The notes under the pieces are model-generated. The model did no database searches. It was not told the DNA's origin and saw nothing but the letters and a program-made list of their open reading frames with translations. The translations under genes were made by a program, and so were the position numbers. From NCBI GenBank assembly GCA_946699065.1, contig CAMPDV010000081.1, forward strand, positions 372,001 through 436,000: a DNA stretch of 64,000 bases, written 5' to 3'. Shown one piece after another: positions 42,094 to 53,881 of this stretch. This DNA is from Loxodes magnus (lineage: Eukaryota > Ciliophora > Karyorelictea > Loxodida > Loxodidae). Position 1 is the stretch's first letter; each line of letters starts with the position of its first letter.

Positions 42094-43376
42094 ATGGAAC
42101 CATCTCCTAAAAAACGCTTGCAAGTATTTCAAGAAATTGAGAATAAATTTAAAGAACTTGAAGCAATTCCTGAGGAGTTCACCTGCCGAACGAATATAGT
42201 ATCAGAAGAACCTACTAGAATAATAGAACTAAGGAATGTGTAGCTAGTATAATCTTATAAGCATATCTATTAGTTCCTTAATAAATTTGGGGATTTATAT
42301 CAGCTAGATTCTCAGTCTTTATGCTAGAATTCGCTAGTTGTTTGCTTTTATGATTTGAGGGATGCCATGAATGCATATAGCAACATATAATTCAATAAAA
42401 CTCTTCTAGGGAATACTGTGCAAGCAGTTTACTTACCTTCACCTATCGATCTTGCTTATTCAGACTAAGTTGTAAGTCTTTAATTTAGATAATGCCAAAT
42501 GCCATTTGGACTAAGTTCTCTACTAAATTCAGAGAGTTTGGTGAACTAAAAAATATAACTAAAAACCATAGAGATGTTACCATTAGGTACTGGGATATAA
42601 GAGAAGCTAAAGTAGCAAGATAAGAACTGAATGAAATAAAACAAGAAATGCAATAAAAAGCATTTAGCTTATCCTTTATGGAATAGATTACTGCTATCAA
42701 ACCTAAAAATAAGAAAAAGAGGCATAAATAATCAGATTCTTCTGAAAGCAGTAATTAGAGTGTCAGAACTACCAGACTACCATCCAATTTAAGCAAAAAC
42801 TCCAACTAAAATTCAAGTGCAGGAAGTTCCTTCAGCTCTAATAAAAGTTTTTAAAGCCTGAACTCAAATGTGAAAACTCCTATCAAGGATAGGAAAAAAT
42901 AGGAACCAGTAAATCAATAAGATTAAAGCCTTTACGAAATAGATTTGCAAGCAGTAGCAAGATTATAAGATTCTCGAACTTCAGTAATGATAAGAAATAT
43001 ACCAAATAAGTACAACTAATCAATTATTCTTCAAGAGATTAACGAAAGAATGTAAAAGTATCATCTATAGTCCTGCTATGACTTTTTCTACCTGCCTATA
43101 GACTTCAAAGTAACATTTTTACTTCTTTAGAATAAATAGTGTAACATGGGCTATGCTTTCATCAATTTTGTTGATGCTTGCTTCATTCCTCTGTTTTATG
43201 AGGAATTTGTGGGAAAGAAATGACATAAGTTTAACTCAGAAAAAAAGTGCGTCCTTTTTTATGCGCGCATTTAGGGAGTAGAAGCTTTGAAAAGCCATTT
43301 TAAAGATTCTTCAGTCTTAAAGCAGAAAGACAAAAGATTAAAGCCATTGATAGGATCAGTTACTCTAAAGTGTTGA
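42094..43376 (+). CDS. mei2: Mei2-like RNA-binding protein
   Basis: A 414-residue RNA-binding protein of the Mei2/AML family. The C-terminal RRM (from about residue 283) shows the family signature TSVMIRNIPNKYNQ, then YDFFYLPIDFKNK, CNMGYAFINFVD, W.KFNSEKKCVLFYARIQG and HFKDSS. An upstream segment (FGELKNITKNHRDVTIRYWDIREAK) looks like the end of another RRM. The middle is Ser/Asn-rich. Introns are at 42472-42488 (17 nt, frame-restoring) and 43110-43130 (21 nt, frame-preserving, removing VTFLLL from the RRM). Mei2 proteins control meiotic entry in fission yeast and meristem or meiosis programmes in plants. A meiotic or conjugation role here is inferred from the family only. The in-frame ATG at 42025 is an alternative start. 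Confidence 0.9.
42472..42488 (+). other. 17-nt intron in Mei2-like gene
   Basis: GTAAGTCTTTAATTTAG. Removal joins SDQV to IMPNAIWTKFSTKFREFGEL and restores the frame used by both RRM regions. Confidence 0.88.
43110..43130 (+). other. 21-nt frame-preserving intron in Mei2-like gene
   Basis: GTAAC...CTTTAG inside the RRM. The frame stays open if it is retained, but only removal gives YLPIDFKNK next to CNMGYAF, as in other Mei2 proteins. A 30-nt variant ending at 43139 is possible. Confidence 0.7.
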
Positions 43377-43843
43377 TAAATAGAACTAAGTAATGTGATT
43401 AACCATAAAGCCTTAATCATTAATTAATTATAACTCTAATACTAAACTCTTTCCTTACCTTTATCTAATATCTAAATATAGGATTATCAAATCATCTCCT
43501 ATTTCTAGTAGCTCTAAGTTTTAGCTTAACTTACTTAGATAATTAGGCATATAAGTATATAATAAACTGAGTAAGATTGAATAAAATTATCTGTTAACAA
43601 TTGACAGGAAATTAAACTTAAATAGTAAAGGTTAGTTCAATCTTGTATAGATTCAACATATCAGAATATGTAAATTAGTCATAAAAGGTTAAACATTGCT
43701 AGAAGTATGAAGAATAAGCACTAAAAGTAGCTTAGTAAGAATGCAATATAAGAATAGTAGTCTATTAATAGTTAGGTAGTTGGTATAATAAACTTAAGAT
43801 AGTTGGATTATAATTAAACTTAATTAAATTAACGAATATTATA
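43377..43843. other. Spacer between two + strand genes
   Basis: AT-rich; nothing identifiable. Confidence 0.45.
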
Positions 43844-45295
43844 ATGGAATCTCTTATTCACGATAATATCACCTCCACCTCTAAATTTTTTACTCTCATA
43901 CAAAAGATAGAGCAACTAAATAATTAGAATGCAGAAATTAACAATCTAGTCTCTAAAGTATTTTAGAAAACAAGGCATCTCTAAAATTATTTTTCCCAAA
44001 CTTTAAACTTTTTTAACGATTTCTGGCCTTAGAAGGAAAATAATTAGAACATGTTTATGAGAAGTGGATCTTAAGATTAAGAAGTGATTAATAAAAGCTT
44101 TTTAGAAAACTCTTAGGCATTTTAGGAATAAAGCCATAGAAGTAAAATAAAATAGATGCAGTACATAGATCTAATGAACAATAAACTACAAAAGACTAAG
44201 ATCTACTTAAGTAGCATCATTTAAAGCATTATCGAAATTGAGTCTTAAAAGCCCTTTAAGCATAACTGCTAATAGATAGAAAATCTAACTTCTTAGATAC
44301 TCTAAATTTAGAATTAAATTTAATATAATTTACAGGAAAGCTAATAAAGGATAAAATCATCTGAAAATGGAAAATATTGAAATTAGTAGAGCTTTAATTA
44401 TGCCAGTAACCAGTCTTAAAAGATTTCTAAGGAATATGAGGCTATCATTCAAAACATTTAGCTTAGCAAGTATTTTAGTATCAATTTTAATTAAATCAAA
44501 AGCTTATTACCAAGTGAAAAGGATGATGTAATCCTATTACTACTCAGCTAGCTTATTTAAAAATAGGAAAAAGATAAACCTTAGAAGTAATAATAGTAAG
44601 AGCACCTTTAGGTTACTTAAGGTTCTTATTTAAGCAACTTAGAAGAAATCAAATCTATCAGGAGAGCCAAATTAAATACTAAATCACTAATTCCTCCCAC
44701 TTAATTGTAAACCAGCAATAGTTACTAAACTTTATAACCTCCCTAAACAAGCAAGTTTGCTCTAAAGGATATTAAAATTGATAGGGATAAGTTCTCTTCT
44801 TAATAACCAATAACTAAGATGCAAAATTAACTACGCAGACTTAATTTAAATTTGACGTTAGATTAAGAATAAATAAGCGATGATTTACCTGACAATGTTC
44901 CAACTCCAGTTGACAAAGGAATAAAGTAAGCGAAGCAAAGTTCGTACTATAATAAGCAACTATTTGATAAGGCTGAAATGAACTGAATATAGAGTGAATT
45001 CAACTTTAACTTTTAGCAGGAAGAAACAACAGACAACACTAAGCATTCCTTCAATGAAGAAGAATTCGAAGAATTGGACCAAAAATATCCCTATTTTAAA
45101 AGCGTGAAAAGGGAGTAGCTCAATAAACCTTTTTACAGAAACAGAGAACATTATAAATCATATTCAGGCAACCTATCTCAATTATTATTCACTAAAGAAC
45201 TTGAAGAATTGGATTTGAGCTAAGATATTTAAGAAACCAGCTAAGAAAATAGAATAGTAAATCAAGTGAAAGAAAGAAGTTAATTTAGTAAATGA
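43844..45295 (+). CDS. Gln-rich coiled-coil protein, unknown function
   Basis: A 483-residue single-exon protein. Residues 1-180 are rich in Gln, Asn and Leu with a likely coiled coil (FFTLIQKIEQLNNQNAEINN). A helical segment around 200-250 includes a Gln run. The C-terminal third is acidic and aromatic (FNEEEFEELDQKYPYFKSVK). There are no membrane segments or catalytic motifs. TGA within EMNWIQSEF is read as Trp, and TGA 45293 is taken as the stop because nothing recognisable follows. I do not recognise the family. Confidence 0.7.
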
Positions 45296-45682
45296 TCAGC
45301 CATCCATTGAAACTAAAAGTTCAAATGATATTTTAATTAATGATCAAACTTCTTAATTAATTATAAAATTTCTCTTATATAAATCATACAATCTATCACT
45401 CTTTAGTTAGACTATTCTAAGTTAAATAAAATTTGTGAAACTTAATTTAGAAATAATATCACGAAATTGGAGAATAGGATAAGAAAGGAAGGACCTCTTA
45501 TAGTTGATATAAGATAGCTATAAAGAAAAAACAAAAATAACTATATTCAGTTTTTTGTTAGTTAATTGAGCTATTCCAAGATATTTAAAAGGAGAACAAA
45601 TTTGCTTTAATGACTCAAAATGAAATTTCATTAATACAGTGATGCTTTAATTTAGAATTGAGAGCTAAATTATTAAATTCGA
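45296..45682. other. Spacer including left edge of duplicated unit
   Basis: AT-rich. From about 45420 on it aligns, with considerable divergence, to 53640-53880, which marks the left part of the tandemly duplicated unit. Confidence 0.6.
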
Positions 45683-46135
45683 TCAGTCCACATTAGTAAT
45701 ACGTTGCTTCTCAAAGTAACTGATAAATTCCTCTTTCGTGACATAGCTACTGTTGTTTGGATTCATCTAGTCCCATATTTCATCAGATTCTGTAAAATCC
45801 ATATTTCTTTTATACATTGCCTATAGTCCTTCTTTCATTTCATAACGATCAAGCTTTCCTTCTTTCTGTTTATCTAGTATACTAAACACTCTTTCTAAAT
45901 GTTCTTTATTGCCTGTTCTCAGGTAAAAGTCGAAATGCAGATTTAGATCTGATAATTCATTGCTTTAGAATTTGTATTGATAGTATTCATGCTACTAACC
46001 GTTAATAGGCCTATATTAATCTTTTTCTTTAGCTGCTTCAACTCCTGCTCTTTAGACGAAAGCACAGATGGCCATCATTTTGATGCAGTCTACAATACAA
46101 GATACGATTATAAGAATATCACAGAAATCACTCAT
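45683..46135 (-). CDS. Small membrane EF-hand-like protein, copy 1
   Basis: A 150-residue protein with a hydrophobic N-terminal segment (ILIIVSCIVDCIKMMAICAF, about residues 6-25), probably a signal anchor. The soluble part has EF-hand-like helix-loop-helix elements: FSILDKQKEGKLDRYEMKEG (loop DKQKEGKLDRYE, good spacing) and IWDQMNPNNSSYVTKEEFIS (loop NPNNSSYVTKEE, first Asp replaced by Asn, so Ca2+ binding is doubtful). It is a tandem paralogue of 53882-54334, identical in length and mostly identical in sequence. It differs mainly in the N-terminal helix and a short linker (YRPING versus QRDNNN). It may be a Ca2+-responsive membrane protein; function unknown. Confidence 0.82.
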
Positions 46136-46269
46136 TTTTTATTATAATACAGTAGCTTAAATTAAAACTAATGCCTACACTTACTTATATACCCATTATT
46201 TATACTATTACTTATCATTTAAACTATAATATAATTCCATTTATCTATTTTATTATTACTTTATTTCAA

Positions 46270-48123
46270 ATGGACCAGCTCTAAAAATCGCAAAATTGAA
46301 CATCTAGCGATTCTTCTTTGATTCAAAATAAAAAAATGCTATTAAAAGAAAGAGCATAGACAGGTGTTTAATAACCTCTAAAACATAGGATTTTAGTCTC
46401 TACAATAATAATCTGTTAGTTATTTTATAAATTTATTAAGAAATTTATTAAAGACATGTAATTAACCAATTAGCAAATTCCTTCTAATTTCAATAAAATA
46501 GCTATTTAATTTTCAAAAAGTGGAAAATAATTGTAGAAGACCACAAAAGTTTAGATTATGTCTATAGATAAAAGAATCAAATGCCGCCAAATTTTTATCA
46601 GTAATATCGAAAATACACTTTAAAATATTTGATACTTTAGAAATAAGGATACTTTGTATATTTAGTATGCTAAAGATACTTCTTTAATTTAAATTAAAGT
46701 GTAAACCTAAATAAAATTAAAACTCAATTTTAATAATTATGTATTGCACTGTACTAAAAGGAAATTTTAGCTACTATTAGTAATTAGGATAATTCTTAGT
46801 AAATTGATTATGAAAAATAAGAAGATTCAGTATATAAGTATTAGGAGGCTCTATTGATAAAAAATTAATAAACTCAAATATGAAATAAGATAAAAGATGT
46901 CTAGCTTTTTAAAATTTAAACACTTAATTAAACTAAAGAACTTTCTTCAAAATTTAAAATCTAGCTATTCAAAATTATTTTCTATATTAAAAATAGTCCA
47001 GATTATTGAAAAACACAGCAAAGACATTTTAAACATCTAATTGCAATTTAAAATAAACTTTGACTAGTACCAAACTTATTTATCTAAAGCCTATAATTAA
47101 CCCAAGAAAATCTAGAAAAGGCAAATATTGAGGCTTGATAATTACTGAAATAAGTTAATATTTCAGTCCAACTAGGCCATAAATTTTGCTAAAAATTTTC
47201 AATTATCAATATAAACAAATACTGATCTTTTCTTTACTTTAATATAAAGCTTAGATATTTAGAACAAACTTCTCACTTATAACTATTTATAAAGAAACGA
47301 AGAAGAAACTGTGTTTTTGAGGAGTTAATAAATAAGATGCAATTTTTTAGACTGTAAGATTGAGGCTATGGTTGCTTCTTAGTAAGAATTTCAAATAATA
47401 ATCAAAAATATATAATAAAATGGTTCCTAAGAAATAATTCAAGAAGAATTAGCAGGATATCAATTAATAGAACTCTCTTATTTAAATTTTTTCCTAGAAG
47501 AAACAAACAAAAAACTTAAACAGTAATTCAAAGACTTAAATTAACGAATCAATTATCTAACTTATATTATACAATAACTATAAAATGAAAATCAATAATT
47601 AGAAAAGGAAATTAGCACCAAAGCTTCAATGTCTCAATTTAACTAAGAATTGGAAAGAACGAAATAAAAAATAATAGAAATTAATAAGTCAAATTCTGTA
47701 TAATTTTTTCTTCACAATCTCACTAATGATAATATAGTAATAGAATAACACAGATAAAAAACTTTTCCAATTATTAAATAATTCTAAAATATTGAAATTC
47801 AAAATTGTCTAAAAATAAGCTATGGTCCGAAGAACTGCATTACAAGATGCTTCTTCTGTTAAAAATGAATTTAATTTTAGAAAATGTTAGTATTTTCAGT
47901 AGAGACAAGAATTAAAAACACATTAAATTTATGAAACAGTATTACTAAATTATACTGCTTTCTAGAAAGAAAGCTCTACATATAAAAGGTATACGTTGAA
48001 GATTAATTACTATTAAATATAATAAATGTAAAAAAGAAGAACAAGATAAAAGTTCGGATCTAAGTGAGATTTGAACAAAATTTTTGTGGTTAAGTTTGGC
48101 TAAATTTTTTTAAGTCGCTATGA
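46270..48123 (+). CDS. LINE ORF1-like protein
   Basis: Open frame starting at ATG 46270, immediately inside the 5' junction of the retroelement. It begins MDQLQKSQNW, has a hydrophobic stretch (RILVSTIIICQLFYKF), then a long Asn/Gln/Lys-rich helical region with coiled-coil potential and a short CFFCQKW motif near the end. In LINEs ORF1 binds the element RNA; no known RNA-binding domain is recognisable here. Near 48090-48125 the coding sense moves to frame 2 (SRYEIEETNLDADWNNPI...) and continues to about 48700. ORF1 is therefore either longer, with a frameshift or unplaced intron, or broken. Confidence 0.5.
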
Positions 48124-48764
48124 AATAGAAGAAACTAATCTTGATGCAGATTGGAATAATCCTATTATCTAATAAAAAATTTATAAACTAACCAGTGATA
48201 AACCTATTAACGGTAATGTCGCTTTTATAAGTTATTTTGTACTATGTTATGTTGGTTATAAGTAATCTGGCTTCTCAAGTTTAATCCATTCAACTGAATT
48301 GAGTAGAAGCTAATTGAGACAAATGCAGTGCATTAGCATCTTATGTAGTAGAACTTCTAGATTAAAATCTCAACTAGGAAAATTTCTATTTATTAAATAA
48401 AATAGATTAAATCTAATAAAAGGTTTATTCACTTATAGTCACCTGCTAGTAACAACAGGCTTAATTTTAGTTATTACGAAATGAGAGTTCATAGATATTA
48501 TAAAAACTGGACTTACAAAAAATAAGCAAGTCAGATAAGATAAATACATCTTCACATAAACAAATATCTTTCAGGCATAAAATAATGAAATATAATTGAA
48601 ATTCAATAAAACAATTAATTATCTCATACAACTACTCAAACTTTATATTCATTTACTGTCTTAGAACTATTATTTTTGGATACATTTTTCTAATAAAACT
48701 TCATTGACGTGAAGCATACAAAGTTGCAAAATATCTATGATCAGCTAAACAAATATATATCAAT

Positions 48765-51700
48765 TAAGCCAAATATTACGATATTTTATTTCAGAATCAA
48801 TGGTATAATGGAAAACTTGAATCGAATTTCAATTTCAATGTAGAGTCCTCTTCCAGTTTAACAGCTCCATTAGTCAAATATTTTAAATAATCTTTTAAAG
48901 TTTTTTTTGATTCGCATCCACAAACTATAAACTAAGGAATGAAATAAAATATTTAGAAAAAATAAATTCATAAATAAAATAAAAAAGAAATGTCCAGATC
49001 CATCTGTTCCATTTTTCAAATAGCTTCCTAACAAAAATGAGTAAAATCATAACATCATAAAATAATTATAATTTTAACTAGTAGTAGATACAAGAATCTA
49101 TATTATCTAACCTCTGAAGAAGAACTAATTACTAAACAGCAGTCTATAATAAATAATTTATTATTTATTTATAACTTGAAAAAAGATAGATTGAATGTAG
49201 TCCAGTTAAAATTAGCATTGATTAGAGACTTTTGAAAATGCACCCCAAAGATACCTCCACATAATAATATAATGTTTTGATTAGCAGAAAGAGCATTAAA
49301 AAAATCTCTATGTTGAATTTGTTGATAAAAAAGTGAAATTCCATTTTATGAACCTGGACTCAAAGGAAACTTTTAATCAAATCAGTAAATAAAATAAATA
49401 AATTTAGGTCAAGTCAATATAGATAATATTGCAACTAAAAATTTATTATTCAAGAATTTATCTTTGAAAAAGATTTTTATATTTTTCCATTAATGAAACA
49501 CATGCTAAGGAATAATCTTTACCTGCTATAGTATATGGATTTATAGCCTATTATAAAAATACTAACGGGAGAGGAGGCATCTGTATCCTGGCTAATGAAA
49601 AACTTAACACTACTCAAATAATTTAAGAGATAAATGGAGAGGCCTAATTTAAATTTGCATAACTAAAATTCATATATACTCTTCACTTCTTGCAAAATAC
49701 CAGATTACAAAAAGATAAAATATATGAAAGATGAAGCTTATGACATTCTCATAGAAATAACCAATGCATTTTTCTATAATGCTCACATCCTCCTTTTTGA
49801 CTTTAATGCACTACAAGAAAATTTTGGTAGCAATCCTCTTAACAGTTACGATAATACTGCATGAATAAAACAATTTATATTATAGAATGACTTTTAGATT
49901 ATCAATAAACCTATAGATAATACATTCATTCATAGAGCTAATCATAAATATTGCTGTATGGACTACATATTGGCAACCCCACTTGAATATTGATTAATTC
50001 AATTATTTCTAGTTCCACTATGATAAACTAATCACGGATCGTATTCTTATATCTGTGATTCTGGCTTACAATGCAAACACAAATGTTTCAAGATAGCAGC
50101 TATACTCTTTAAGATAGATAAGAATCTTGATCCAATGGACAGATTAAATTACATAAATCAGCTTTAAGGAAATTTTTCTTGCTTTAGATTGTAGTTTAAG
50201 ACAATTTATACTCATATTATAGTTTCATCACAAGCTTTCTCAAAATAATGTAAAAAGCAGAATAGGAGTAATCAAATAAAATACTAATTACAATAAAAGC
50301 CCTTGGGATATCACTATGAAGTATATAGCTGCGAAAAGTGCAATTAAAAGTTCAAGAGGCTACTATTTATGCAAGGAAACATCAATCAAGTGGTAATTTA
50401 AGTTCATTCTATAGCTAGGAAACTCCAAAAAAATAGATACAATCTTATTGGAAGTAGAAAAAGCTTCAGACTAAAAATAAATTTCTTAAACTCAATCGAA
50501 ATCAACGAATGATGTTCTGTAAACGTAAATTTGTTTTTAAATCCTAAAATAATAAACTAAATTAATTTTAGCAAAGAATTCTCGAACTCATTTACTGATA
50601 ACTGAGAAACTTTGTGCTAAAAAAACATAAAAACATTACGTAGGAACAACTTTTGTTCAGTAAACAATTAAATAACCTCATTTATAGAGATCTCTTATCT
50701 ATTAATTACTCATTTTCTCACTTACATACCTTTGAATTTTTCCAATTTTAAGAAATTCAAGAAATAATTAAACATATAGAACGGCAAGGTAATCTTGCCA
50801 TATGGATAAATGATGAACTTATCAAGTATGCCGGAGAAGAAATACAATAATCAATTCACTATTTTGACAATAATGTGATGAGACTCTAATTAATTCCAAT
50901 ATCTCCATCATCGTCCTTATATTCAAGAAAGATAGTAAGAGTGATTGGAAAAACCTAAGACCAATTTCGCTAATTAATACCGAACTGAAGATTTATGACA
51001 AAATTTTAACAGAAAAGACTTGAAAATTCTTAAAGAACGAAACCTCATACATCCAGCATAAATTTGATTCCTCAAGAAGAGACAAAAAGCTATTTAAATA
51101 TGATTATTGTAGCAAAAAATTGACCTTTATTAGAGTAAAGGAAAAGGTTCAGCAAAGATGTTTGCCACTCTTATGATGTCGAGAAGATACTCGACAGCAG
51201 TGAGAAAAAGGACAAATTTTCAACATATTAGGAGATTAAAACTACCTTTGGGATTGACACTGACATTAGAATCTTTATGCAATAACTAGCATTTCTCTTT
51301 CTCATCGATGGATAAACTACTCGCAGACTTCATTACAATAATGGAGCTATTCAAGGAAGTCACATGGTCTTGTAATCTCATTCTAATATTATGACATAAT
51401 AATCAGACATCTGTAGAAAAGAAACACACAACTAGGCATCAATTTGTTTAATATGAACTTCATATGCAAAACATAGGCCGATAACTTAATACTCCTTTTG
51501 TTCTGCATAGAGGATGTAGTAAATCATAAATTAATGAAAAATAATCTTTTAATGGATTTTCTTCAAATAAGCACTTGCAAATGTGAAGCATCTAATTTCT
51601 CAAAATAAAAGAAGAGCTAAAAAAATTAAATTAAATTTGAAACTGGAGTATTAGTGTATTATATTGAGAAGACAAGTAAAATACGTTGGAGTCATAATGC

Positions 51701-52790
51701 ATAAAAAAGGGTATTTAATCAGCCACTGTAAATAGAGGATTTAAAATTATTTGAAAACGATAAAGAAATGTATTTATATTCTCAGTTCATACAAATATAT
51801 TACCTCTACCACTTCAAACGTTCTATCTCTTGTTTACACTGCTTAAGGTTGAATACGGCGGAAAATAGTTCCTTGAACTATAATGAAAGATCACAGAGTA
51901 TGAAAGTGAAGATAATTAAATTATGCGTATAATGGAGAGGAAGGATATACAGTCACTTATATCTGTCTTTGCATGAGTCTTGCTACATAGACTTTAACTG
52001 ACTAGCATTTGAGTTTATTATGGCTAAACGCTTTTCAGATTCACCTTTAGAAGTTAGGATTTATCCAGAATCCGATATAGGAAGACTCTTTGAATACAGT
52101 TAAAACTAAAAAGCTTTGAACTTCTAGTAAACAAAAAAGATGCTTTAGTTTTATGAAATTAATAATGACGATAATATTATGATTTATTTCTAACTTTCTA
52201 TTGATAAATTTATTGAAGACAAAAAAGGAAACAAATTTTATTAAAAAGCAGCTCTACTTATAGAGACATGGCCAATGCATAGATATTCAAAGAGAATTCG
52301 ATGGAATTTTGAAATTTCCTGGTATAAATTATACTAAATTTGGCAAGGAATGTAGGAAAGAGATCATTTCAATTTTTAATTTGCTCACTTAATCTTATAA
52401 TTTTTTATATAGTTTATATACTCATCATTATCCTGCGTAAAATGTGCACTGTACATGTGGAAGTAAATATTCATTTAAGTATATCTTCGAATGTGTTTAC
52501 TAGTTGAACTCACTTAGAAATCTTTCTGATTAATTTCCTGGAAAAATAGAAAAAATTAATATTTTTTAATCAAATTTACAAAAACTAACAATTCTCTTCT
52601 CTTAAATAATCGAATGCAGATCTTAAAACAAATTATTTACAGGAATCGACTAAATAATAAATTAAATTTAAGAAAAAATACGAATAATTAATTGGAATCT
52701 AAAGAATAATAATAAGAAAGCACAAGAAACAATTGGAAGGTTTGAAAGACGAAAATAACGATGCTCGAACTTTAAGAAGATAATTAAAAT
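48765..52790 (+). pseudogene. LINE ORF2: endonuclease-reverse transcriptase, probably broken
   Basis: Endonuclease-reverse transcriptase polyprotein of a non-LTR element, which nicks target DNA and copies its RNA at the nick. The endonuclease seems to begin near 48765 (ITIFYFRINGIMENL). It includes NGRGGICILAN, HILLFDFNA (metal-binding DFN), FIHR..HKYCCMDYIL (DYI) and TNHGS, where functional enzymes have SDH. RT blocks are IIVLIFKKDSKSDWKNLRPI (about 50905) and INTELKIYDKIL. Motif C reads QADNLILL (about 51470) instead of Y/F-ADD, so two catalytic-box residues are altered. A later VKYVGVIMHKKG block matches the post-RT region. At least two frame changes occur (for example near 49680-49735). 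No gene this size can be read in a single frame. Confidence 0.72.
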
Positions 52791-52858
52791 GTTGTATTTG
52801 ATTCATATCAATAACTTCATTTCATTATCGGTTTTATTAAAGTGATTTCTTCTTCATC

Positions 52859-53170
52859 GCCTTATTTATCAGTTCTTTTAGTTAAGATTGTTATTTCCTA
52901 TACACTGAACTTTAAACCTGAATGATAATAATATGAAGGTAAATCTATCATTCTAAGATTATATTAAAATTAAGGTATATAAAGAAAGTGATTGTTGGTA
53001 GGAATATGTAATGTAGCATTAGAAATGCTATCTAATTTACACCATAAGTAATAGTATATAATACCAAGTAAACTAGAAATATCTGCATACCTTACATAAA
53101 TAGGATAGATATTAACTAACTATTATATAAAATAACATTATAAGCCACTTTATTATACAAAGCTAAAATA
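52859..53170. repeat. 312-bp block, identical to 54467-54778
   Basis: By-eye comparison found no difference over all 312 bp, whereas the flanking unit sequences differ at roughly 15-20% of positions. The block lies exactly between the LINE right junction and the left junction of the 298-bp insert. No open frame or RNA fold was recognised in it. Confidence 0.95.
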
Positions 53171-53468
53171 TTTCAATTTTGCGGATTCGTCTACACCTGA
53201 TGCAAATCACTAGCATGAATGCAGCATCTTGATTTAAAATCCAATTAAGATACCCTGTTTACTATTGGTAGTGGTTTGAGGACAGGAAGTCCATAGTGAT
53301 TTAGCTCCTTAACTGCAAAAATCCAAATATCAACTGCCTATCCTCATACATGCCGTCATTAATTATTAATGCTTAAAGACCATAAATTAGGAGTTATGAC
53401 TGAGCAAGGTGTTGAGTCCGATCATAATAGATAAAATAATTTTATTTTAACAAATAAAAAATGCAAGT
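53171..53468. mobile_element. 298-bp insert with 7-bp target duplication
   Basis: This segment is absent from the right duplicate (GCTAAAATAGTTAAAAAAGA). It is bracketed by TAAAATA at 53164-53170 and 53469-53475, which looks like a target-site duplication. It has higher local GC than its surroundings, short hairpin-like pieces (GGACAGGAAGTCC) and an A/T-rich right end (TAACAAATAAAAAATGCAAG). There are no terminal inverted repeats and no coding capacity. It may be a SINE-like element or another short non-autonomous transposon; no convincing tRNA-type A/B boxes were found. Confidence 0.7.
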
Positions 53469-53881
53469 TAAAATACTTAAAAAAGAGAGTTTAATTGTAT
53501 ATCATAAAGGTTTCTACATTATAATATAAGTTTAATTATATATATGCTAAATGTTTATTTAAGTAACTAAACAATTATACTCTAAAGAATCTAAGTATAA
53601 ATAATTAAATAAAAATTACTAGTTAGAGATAAAGTTTAAATAGATTTGTGAAACTTATTATTTAGATATAATTTCAAGGAATTTAAAGATGAGAACTTCT
53701 AATAGTTTATTAAATAGCTATATAGAAAAAACGAAAGATTAATTTGTCAGTTTTCGTTAGTTAATTGAAGATTTTTAAAGATATTTAAAAGGGAAAATTA
53801 ATTTACTTTAATGACTTTTAAATTTTTCATTAATAGAACTATGTTTTAATTTATAATTAAGAATTAAATTATTAATCTCAA

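Larger units (their letters stand above)
46267..52861 (+). mobile_element. LINE-like non-LTR retrotransposon inserted in left duplicate
   Basis: A 6.6-kb insertion defined by comparison with the empty right duplicate, where CTATTTTATTACTGCCTTATTT continues without it; in the left copy TTATTT occurs at both ends (46261-46266 and 52862-52867) as a likely target duplication. It encodes a first ORF beginning 4 nt inside the left end, then an apurinic-type endonuclease (HILLFDFNA, MDYILA, TNHGS) and a reverse transcriptase (FKKDSKSDWKNLRPISLINT). The frame changes several times and the RT catalytic box is altered, so this copy is probably dead. No long terminal repeats or terminal inverted repeats were seen. 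Confidence 0.88.
45420..53595. repeat. Left copy of tandem duplication, interrupted by two insertions
   Basis: Homologous to about 53625-54890. The left copy holds the EF-hand membrane gene, then the LINE-like element (46267-52861), then a 312-bp block, then a 298-bp insert, then the diverged right arm (TTAAAAAAGAGAGTTTAATT). Subtracting the two insertions leaves about 1.27 kb, the same length as the right copy. Unit edges are approximate. Confidence 0.85.

Noticed and set aside
46285..46300. 12-nt match (CGCAAAATTGAA) between the LINE 5' end and the reverse complement of the 298-bp insert end
   Set aside because: Too short in AT-rich DNA to prove that the two elements are related.
53171..53468. 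RNase P or SRP RNA, or a tRNA-derived SINE with A/B boxes, in the 298-bp insert
   Set aside because: Only short resemblances (GGACAGGAAGTCC hairpin, GTTGAGTCC) were seen; they do not satisfy the consensus of those RNAs.
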